Below are positions 55,817-64,000 of a stretch of 64,000 nucleotides of DNA, piece by piece. Made by a program: the position numbers and the translations under genes. The notes under the pieces are model-generated. The model worked only from the letters and a program-made list of their open reading frames with translations, had not been told where the DNA came from and ran no database searches. Each line of letters starts with the position of its first letter. Within the stretch, counting starts at the first letter, position 1. Location of the stretch: assembly GCA_032164245.1 (NCBI GenBank), contig JAVMKO010000006.1, forward strand, positions 10,865,001 to 10,929,000, in the 5' to 3' direction. This DNA is from Sternotherus odoratus (Eukaryota > Chordata > Testudines > Kinosternidae).

Positions 55817-56199
55817 GTTATGAGAGTGGACAAACTGTGGAGGGACTAATAGTTTGTGTTGGATGTGGAGAAGAGGGAATAATCCCATTGTTTTCAGTCT
55901 GGCTACTCATGGAGTAAGGTAATATGCACAGGCCTCAGTGTGCTTGGCCCTGTACAAGCTAACAATCTGATGTTAAGGCAAGATGCAATAAGTGGGTTCA
56001 ACAATTGGATGGAGAAGGGGAAGAGAAAATGAGGGTAACAATGATAATAGCACACGATTGTTCATAGAGGATGTTCAGTACTGATCCTTGCTCTTGGGAC
56101 ACTCGTGGACTGTGCACAAGCTGTGAACCATCTGGGAAGCCATGACTATAACTTTGAATGGAAGTATCCCATGCCTTGAAGCAGAGTCTTGGTGCCCCC

Positions 56200-57320
56200 A
56201 AACAGTCAAACATTGGGCAGACACCCCAAACTGGTGGTGTGTTCTATAATTAGATTATACCAACCCAGTAACAAATGTGAACACCGGGATCACTGTGAAG
56301 TTTTACCATGGAGTCACGGACAGTCCTCTTAGGTTCTCCAATCTGTCTTGCCACTCAGTCAAGCTGGACTTAGTGATAAATAGTCATTTACACCAACCAA
56401 AAAAAACCCTGCAAAATATTCAGGTGGCTTTCAGTCCCAAGAGACTGGTCACTTACCCCAGATCATTTGGTACTTAGATCTTACACCAAAGGCAATGCCT
56501 GTAGCCAATCCTGTAATAAACTATCTAAAGATTTATTAACTCGGAAAAAGAAATGAGAGTTATTTACAGATTAAAGTAAACAAGCATATAACACAAATTA
56601 GTTGCAAACTAAATCATAAGAGTGACAAAGTTGTAGAGCTCTTGTCAATTCAAAATGTCTTTCAGGGAAAACCCAGGGATAACCCTGGGGCATCTCTTAC
56701 TTCAGTTTAGAGTCTCTGGCCCTGTGAGAGTTCAGATAGCATTATCATTTTTCCTTGTGAGACATTTTTATATCTTCTTCTCTCAGAAGTCAAGCCAAGA
56801 GCAACAGTTTCCACCCAAGTCCCTTCTTCATGGAGTCGGGGAGAAGAATGAACTTATCAAAGTCTTTTTGATCTTATACAATGGCTCATTTGCATGTAAT
56901 GAACAGAATTTAATCTCTTCTTGTTAGACTGCCATCTGCATTACACAAGGCTTTCCCGAAACCCTTTGAGATACATAGTCAGAGGTTTACAATGCAAATG
57001 CTTGTTATCACTTTATAACATGGGGTATATGTGAGTGAGAACAATACATGCAACATCTTACAAGCATTGTATATAAAACACTAAACACATTCTTATCAAG
57101 TTATCTAATATTGATTTTGATAATGCTATCACACAGGTAAGCCAGACTGATTTGCTAGCACAAAACAGGCCTAATTGGGCAGACAACCTACAGGTGGGTC
57201 AACACGGGAGACTGATTAGATTACTCGTAAAAAAGGGATAAACCTCAAAAAGAGCCAACACCAAGGATTTAAAGTCGGACAGCGGAGTCACACTCGGTTC
57301 CCTGGCTGGAGGCACCATAG
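56200..57320. other. Unassigned block, possibly retroelement-derived
   Basis: It has a more even base composition than its surroundings and a 90-codon ORF (56655-56927), but no recognised motif. Confidence 0.25.
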
Positions 57321-57899
57321 TGTTCTGTGCATATCTATCACTTCTTGTAAGGAGAAGGGTGTTAAAGAGACAGTGTGCTCAGCATAGCTTTCCTATACCT
57401 CCTTCATTACAGCCAGCAAGCTTAATTCCAGTGAAATCAATGGTGTTGCATCTGCTTATGCCAAGGATGGATTGGGCCCATGGAATTCTAGTGGAATTCC
57501 ACTAGAGATGAATTTGGCCCTGTGTGTCCATTGAAGTCAATGGCAGATTTTACCTGAGAAAGTAGTGAAGAAATGGCCCTTGGTTTTTCTGGCTCCAAAG
57601 GATTATTAAAAAATCTGTTTTCATTGATAAAAACACTCCTTCCAGCCTGGCTTCCTAGAAACATTCCCTTTTTTAAAAATGAAGGCTTAGATTTGAAGAT
57701 CAGAGAGAAGTGCTCTGGGAGTCCTCAGTTCTGTGCTTTTACCCTTGTGCATCCCTCTTAACGCAGGAATGAGTGTCTCTAAGGGCGACCGTTGCTGCAT
57801 TACATACACACGTACAGAGATCATGATATGTATAAAAACCAAAAACTTGGAAGCTCTCTCTCTGTGTGTGTGGAGACTTTTAAAAGGTACTGCTATTTT

Positions 57900-60800
57900 C
57901 AATAACTTTTGTCTGCAAAGTGTCATATATTTCACCTAGCATTTAATTCTTCTAAATGGATGTTACTCTTCCTCCCATTATGGATTCCCTATGCTTCTGT
58001 GAAACATTATTTGCATAAAAGGAATTGAATAATTTATAGCGCTGTGTGAGCAGGAACTAGCACACATCTTGGTAGGGGTTTGCTGGTAATCCCAATGGGT
58101 CTAACACATAGCTCATAGCTTGTTTAATGGGATGGAAACTGACAGTTTTTTCTTGTACCTCTGCTATAGAACTCATAGCTTCTGAATGACCTCCGTGTAC
58201 TTAGCTACTTTTCTTGTTGATCTTGCTGCTCTTTTCCTCCATTAATGGGAGAATTCTTAAAGGAAAACATGCACTCTGCTGCAATGTGTGTGCATAGTAT
58301 TCAAAAAAAATCATAGTTTAGGTCTGGCAGTATTTCCATTGCTTATATAAAATAGTAATAATAATTTTAAAAACCTTACATGAATTGTATTGCTAAAGAC
58401 AATGTTACATTGCTGTGGCTATGCTTTCATTTAACAGAAGGTTTGATCATGGGTTATATTTATTTTTATTTTAATAGTCCCTGGTGAGAAGAACTAGTTT
58501 GGGGGAGTTTTTAAACCTATTGTATGCCAATTAATTTTGAGAAATTCTTCTGCATTTTAGACATTTCAGTTTGGTGGATCTACTGCCAAAATGAATTTAT
58601 AAGAAGCATTTTTCAAAATATTTTTTTTTAATCCCACTGTTAGCTTGTAGATCAAACGTATGGGTCTCAAAAGGCAACTGTTTGAAAAAAGGAATATGAG
58701 ATTTAAAATCCAGTAATTATTCATTTTGATAATCATTAAAGTATTTAAGTATATATTTATTGGTAATAAAGAGCAACATTGGGAGAGCTTAGAAACAGCT
58801 TGATTGGTTGGTATCTTGTTCACTGGAAGGAGCAGTCTCAGCTGCTTTGACAACCTCGCTGCCATTTTCAATTTAATCACTTGTGATTCTGAAGCACGTT
58901 TTCTTTTAAACTTTTTGTGCAAATCCCTCCGGATATTTCTCTTTTTAAAGTAAGATTCATTTCCATATGTTCATACAATTTTTCTCTTACAAATTATGTG
59001 CTGTCCAGAAATTACTCTCCTTCCTCCTGGGGGGTGGACTTGCCAAATAAGGTTTCTCTGTTAATTAGTTGCACATGTACTGAACATTAGACATGCCTAA
59101 TGTTTTCAGCCATTGCACTTAAGTCTTTTCACTGAAAGAAGCCTTAAAGTTTCAGTTTTACTGAACATTTTTGTTTTAGTTTTTAAAGCAATCTTACCCA
59201 CTCTTTCTAACCCTCAGAAAAAAAATATGTTGTGTAAACTTAAAATTAGGCAACTGGCAATAGTTAACTAAAGAGAAACATTTTGAGAACAAGAATTATT
59301 TTTCTCTTTAAAAAATAATAACAGGATAATCTAAGTTAATTAATCTAAGTTAGTTAATAAATTTCCTCTCTTTAGAGCTATGCCTTATTTTTAAGAGATT
59401 AAAAGGTTTTAAGTAACAAAAACCTAAAGGATGGCACATTTCTCAATTATTTTATTCCCCAAAATGTTCAACATGTACTTTGCTAGTTCACACAAAAATA
59501 GGTAGCATATAAACATGTATCAATAGCATTTTTAAGTTTTCAATTTTTTCTTATTCCATCCCATCAATCTGGCTGAAAACAGGTATTTGCAAACACTGGT
59601 AGCCTAATTTCTTATGGCTTTTCATTTTTTATGAAGTGTTTTCAAAAGACTTCAATCAACCTTAATGGTGCATTTTTAGTTAAGGATACAGAATAGAGAG
59701 AAGTCAATTTAAGCTCCCCAGTGAACAAGTGTGTACGGGGGAGGGGAGGAGGCATAAATGGGCTTAGAAAACAGAGCCAGTACAAGTAAAATGCAGCGAG
59801 CAGAGCACTCAGGGAAGCCAAGATACAATGGAAAGAGTAAAATACTGCAGAGCTTTTTAAACTATATACAATTGGAACAATGGACTGGACCCAGACATCT
59901 ATGTTAAACTGTTAGCAGATAAGTGAAAAGCAAGCTTCAATTCTATAACGGGTGCTGGAGAGCACCAGAATGGAAGGATTTAAAGCTGAAGCAAATAAAT
60001 GTAGGGTAATTCAATGGGACGGAAATCAAGTCAAAATTGGTATATTTTACTGTTTAATTTACCATGTAAAGAACGGTTTCCTGGTTTTCTGTATTAATTA
60101 AAGCATTATTAGTACTAGCCTACAGCTTCCTTTATGACCCCTCTGAAATAATAAATATATTTTCTGGGGCACCCCAAAGCTCTTTAAAAATTGAATAATT
60201 AAGTAATGTAGCCTTTGCAGGAATAAATCACATATCTACAAATATATGAATAGAAATATACCTGGGAAATTATCACCTGCTGATTGTTCAATTGTGTACC
60301 ATTATTTAAACCTGGCATTACTAATACATCTAACACATTTTTCCAGAGTGTCTCAGCTATACTGGTGAAAGGGTAAGTACATACACATTATTTAAACCTG
60401 GCATTACTAATACATCTAACACATTTTTCTAGAGCGTCTCAGCTATACCGGTGAAAGGGTAAGTACATACACATTAGAAATCTAAAGACAAAAAAAATTC
60501 AGATTCACTAAGCCAGTATGATGCATGCTCTCAGTTGTCTGGGTCCAATCATCTCTTTAAAACAAATTATTATATAGTGTACTGGCAATTATTAACACTT
60601 GTACTGTAGTGTATCCATTTATACTATGCTTTTATGCCATTTTACAGCTGAGTACAGTTGTTTTTAGTGTCTGCCTTACATTATGATTCAATCCATTTGG
60701 TTAGCTTAATGTAAAGATTTCATAATGTATACAAGGATGGGTAGTGCACATAGTACTCATTATTCTTTTAACATGAATGTCAACAAGCAGAGGAATTAAG

Positions 60801-62970
60801 AAGGAAATCATTGTAACTCCAAAAGAACATCTGACTAACCACCACAGACATGTTTTTTTCCCCATTTTTTATCCTCTTTTTTTTCCAAAACAATTCATTT
60901 GGTTGCCAAACCCTTCTTAATTCTAAGGAGATTTAAAACTCATCTACTTGAAGACTGTCTCTATAGAGAGAAACCTACAACCGGATTACAAGATATTCCA
61001 TCATATGGTAGTTGTCAGCCTGATTGCAGTTACATGGCACACAATAGGACTGTTTTTAAAAAAAGGAAGACATAATTCCACCCATCCCCCCAAAAAATAT
61101 TTGCATTAAATCTACTAGCACTTCCAGCATTTTGTTATTTGCATTACTTTCTCCTCAAAACCAAAAATGTGGCAGAATAATGGAGAGGGCAAGAAATTTT
61201 TAAAAAATTCACTCAAGTAATGTGGATATAATTTAATAGTCACAACAAATGATATTTAAAGACTTAAAAGCTCTGAGTCAAACCAGCCATGTACAGCAAT
61301 GTGTACGCCAATGCATAACAAAATGGGGCGTATTAAGAAGGAGGTTAAGGTGGCTCATCTTTGTGTCTAGGTATTGGAGAACATATGGTGAACTGCCATT
61401 TAAGAACATGTTGGTTTGCAGTACAAACTAAGTCCGGTCTTAATTCTTTTAATTATTCTGTGTGAACGTGTGTTTGTGGACTGCCTCGTTTCTTTGGACT
61501 GAGTTAATAAAATAAAAAAGAAGTCTGACACATCTTTGATCGGCTTCAACCCCTACTTGAACTCCATTGACTTAGTGTTCGGATCAGATTGTTGCTGCTG
61601 CTGTTACTGTTTTTTCCCCTGGTAATAGTAGATGGGTCACATTCAGTATTCGGTCCTTGCACTACAGGGCAAAAAGTCATGTAGTAAGGAAGTCCTTGAA
61701 CACCTTAGAGTTCTCAAATATAAAGGTTTAATCCTGAACTGTAATTGCTTTCATTGGCTCTGTCATATCCTTAATGTTCATTCAATGTATTTTAGTTCAC
61801 TTTTGGCATGTAGTAGTTATTAAGCTTTTAAGCATTACCTATAGAAGCTCTTAAAGTGCAGTTGCAGACCCATCAAAGCGCAAAATTAACAGGTACTGAG
61901 AGGCACTAATATAATACACCACAGACTTAGCAAGAGCTGTGGTTTCATGCATTAGTAGAGAGGTCCTCTTTATCCACTAAATTTTTTTTTAAAAGAGAAC
62001 ATTTAATGTTACTAATCAGGAAAAGTGCTGGGTTTACAGGCCTAGAGACTCAAGTCCCATATTTGTCAACAGAATGGATACTGACCTTAAATGATGCAGT
62101 GTAAGATTCCCTACATTGCCCTACCAGTATTCCTGATCTGATGATCTATAAGTTCCTGCTCCATGACCATTAAATCTTAGATCTCTCTTCTGAAACAACT
62201 AACAAGCCAAAGGATAGACCACTGATATCCCACTGAACAGCTCTCAGAAAGGGGAACCGCTTTCAAATACTTCTAACCTGGGCTGGTTTCGAAATGAGCG
62301 CCTAGAACTGAAAATGCCACTATATGCCACTACTAATCCCCTGAGCCATCCAGTTCTCTGTTTTCAAATTTGTGACTGAGTAAGGATCACCATCACTGAG
62401 AAATATTCCTGAGCACATTTCTTTATTTCTTTTGTGCTGACTTCTTTTGACTATTCTTCCAGGTTTAAATTTAGGCTGAGTTCAAGCACAGAGAAGAGTA
62501 ACTTGGGATGACTCCAGACCTGGCTGTCCAATATACATCAACACCTGAGAAAATATATGGCGCAGCTGAGTATTTCAAAAGGAAGAATAAACAAGTTAGA
62601 GAAGACAGGGAAAAGAAGGTGGAATGTGAAAAGTAGGTTGGGTAAATTATTAGAACATAGATTCGAATGCATTCTGGATGAAAGAACAAATACATCTGGC
62701 TCCTCTAGTCGTACTTCAATCTGAAGGGATGAAACATGGATGGGAGGGTGTACGTGTAGGAAGAGGATTTTGATGTGAGGATCTACATCACTTAAATTAA
62801 TTTTACTTTCTAAAGGTTGGGGTCCTTTTCAGCTGAATTTGGAAATTTTCCATACAGTTAAATTTAGGACATGCTGTAATTTAAAACTATTGCTGTTAGA
62901 AAGATATACAGGGGCATGAGATTTTCACTCTTGGATCTCAAGCTTCCAGCTGGTGACGAGCCAGGAATTC
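57900..62970. other. AT-rich, repeat-poor intergenic region
   Basis: Few interspersed repeats are recognised across about 5 kb, unlike the rest of the window. No exon of the expected neighbour PCNX4 was recognised. A 118-codon minus-strand ORF (58566-58922) begins with a basic KKFKRKRASES stretch but lacks other support. Confidence 0.4.
60301..60472 (+). repeat. 86-bp tandem duplication containing a splice-flanked 26-mer
   Basis: Two direct copies with period 86 bp (60301-60386, 60387-60472) differing at about four positions. Each holds a 26-nt segment (60347-60372 and 60433-60458) bounded by a good acceptor (TTTTTCCAG or TTTTTCTAG) and a consensus donor GTAAGT. Confidence 0.85.
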
Positions 62971-62978
62971 ACAAAGGC

Positions 62979-63235
62979 ACACATAGAATCATAGAATATT
63001 AGGGTTGGAAGGGACCTGTGGAGGTCATCTAGTCCAACCCCCTGCTCAAAGCAGGACCAATCCCCAACTAAATCATCCCATCCAGGGCTTTGTCAAGCCT
63101 GACCTTAAAAACCTCTAAGGAAGATGATTCTTTCCATTCCAATGTTTCACCCTCCTAGTGAAAAAGTTTTTCCTAATATCCTAATATCCAATCTAAACCT
63201 TCCCAACTGCAACTTGAGACCATTACTCCACATTG
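62979..63235 (-). mobile_element. CR1 LINE 3' end, minus orientation
   Basis: ATAGAATCATAGAATATTAG, GGTTGGAAGGGACCTGTGG and AGTCCAACCCCCTGCTC are hallmark CR1 3'-end sequences read on the complement. The 5' part is truncated. Confidence 0.9.
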
Positions 63236-63239
63236 TGGA

Positions 63240-63960
63240 TTGCCACGGACTCGCAGGGGCGGAAAAAAATTGCAGGCCTGTTGTTTACCAGGCCGCACGT
63301 GGCAACAGACTATATAGGTAAGAGATGCAAGGGGAGTGTGGGTCAGGACGTGAGCTGCAGATACACACACACACACACACACACACCTAAAATTAATCAA
63401 TTTAAAGTTTTATTGGGGATAATTACAAGGGGTAAGGGAGCAGTTTTTTGATTAACTAATAGACTTAATGAAACTTAAAACACACAATGACTAAAATACA
63501 TACTAACAATATTTATAAACAAAGATGCAGCATTTAGTAATAATTGATACTTACAAATACAAACCAACACGTAACGACCGGCAAACGTGGAAGCTCTGTT
63601 TGAAAACACGTGAGCTGAGAGAGAGGCTTCGAGGTGATCAAGCTCGGTTACAGGGATACACGGATACACAGGACTCGTTTTCGTTTCTCCTCTCTCTGTC
63701 TGCACATGGCAGACAGACCCATAAGTACCAACTATGACATCACAGAAGTGTCATAGGGGACGGGGCCCAAAACTTGTTTGTGTTCGCTTCTGATTGGCAC
63801 AAGCAAAGTTTACACCAAGTAGGGGAGCAGGTGCCTCAAAGTCTGGCTTCGCCCCCAAAGGTGAGGAAATGCACATTGTTATAGAATGCATGCGAAACTG
63901 AATGACAAAAGAAGAGGCCAGGGCAATACCAGTATGGGCAAGTGTTACAGGATGCAGACA
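63240..63960. other. Unassigned block with (CA)n
   Basis: Follows the CR1 end directly. Composition suggests a further retroelement fragment, but no motif was recognised. Confidence 0.3.
63363..63387 (+). repeat. (AC)n microsatellite
   Basis: About 12 uninterrupted AC dinucleotides. Confidence 0.95.
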
Positions 63961-64000
63961 AACTCATCTGAACACACATGTTAGCAGGTAGTATAGTCCC

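Noticed and set aside
58566..58922. 118-codon minus-strand ORF with basic start
   Set aside because: Beyond the first 30 residues the sequence is hydrophobic and AT-driven. No family is recognised and there is no promoter or splice support; it remains an unproven ORF.
61249..61431. 60-codon + ORF as an exon of the next gene
   Set aside because: It starts in AT-rich DNA, lacks good splice sites, and no similarity to PCNX4 or another expected neighbour was recognised.

Overview
The window is vertebrate nuclear DNA: AT-rich, gene-sparse, with small GT-AG exons in long introns and abundant CR1 LINEs, hAT-type elements, CORE/MIR-like SINEs and one solo LTR. The repeat families look sauropsid. From memory of chelonian repeats I favour a turtle, but a crocodilian is not excluded.

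One protein-coding gene is supported, on the + strand from 975 to at least 44049. Twenty-four exons can be joined with every splice phase matching and no internal stop, giving 1214 codons (3644 nt). I identify it as LRRC9 (leucine-rich repeat containing 9). The N-terminal part, roughly 240 residues if the human protein is about 1450 aa, lies upstream of base 1. The visible product runs in this order: coiled coil (exons 1-2), a divergent PARP-like ADP-ribosyltransferase fold (exons 3-7, residues about 115-347), an SDS22-type LRR block closed by an LRRcap (exons 8-11), a linker, a second LRR block plus cap (exons 13-15), a linker, a third LRR block plus cap (exons 17-22), and a low-complexity tail (exons 23-24). 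The last exon is uncertain; two candidates are listed.

Layout: 1-974 intron; 975-8251 coiled coil and start of the PARP-like region; 8252-12038 a repeat- and pyrimidine-rich intron; 12039-22668 rest of the PARP-like domain and first LRR block; 22744-24187 an LTR-like element carrying a nested TA-flanked DNA element and two minisatellites; 26113-37640 second and third LRR blocks; 37641-43059 a large intron holding two CR1 copies and a SINE split by a DNA element; 43060-44049 last secure exons; 44788-46744 a nested TIR element with a very GC-rich core. From 47016 to 64000 I see no convincing gene. In mammals PCNX4 follows LRRC9, but no PCNX4 exon was recognised here.

All strongly GC-rich patches (22.9-23.3, 31.4-31.6, 40.7-40.9, 45.0-46.5 and 51.8-52.2 kb) lie inside transposable elements, so none is called a promoter island. 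The longest ORFs in the window (230-415 codons) are low-complexity artefacts of these patches.
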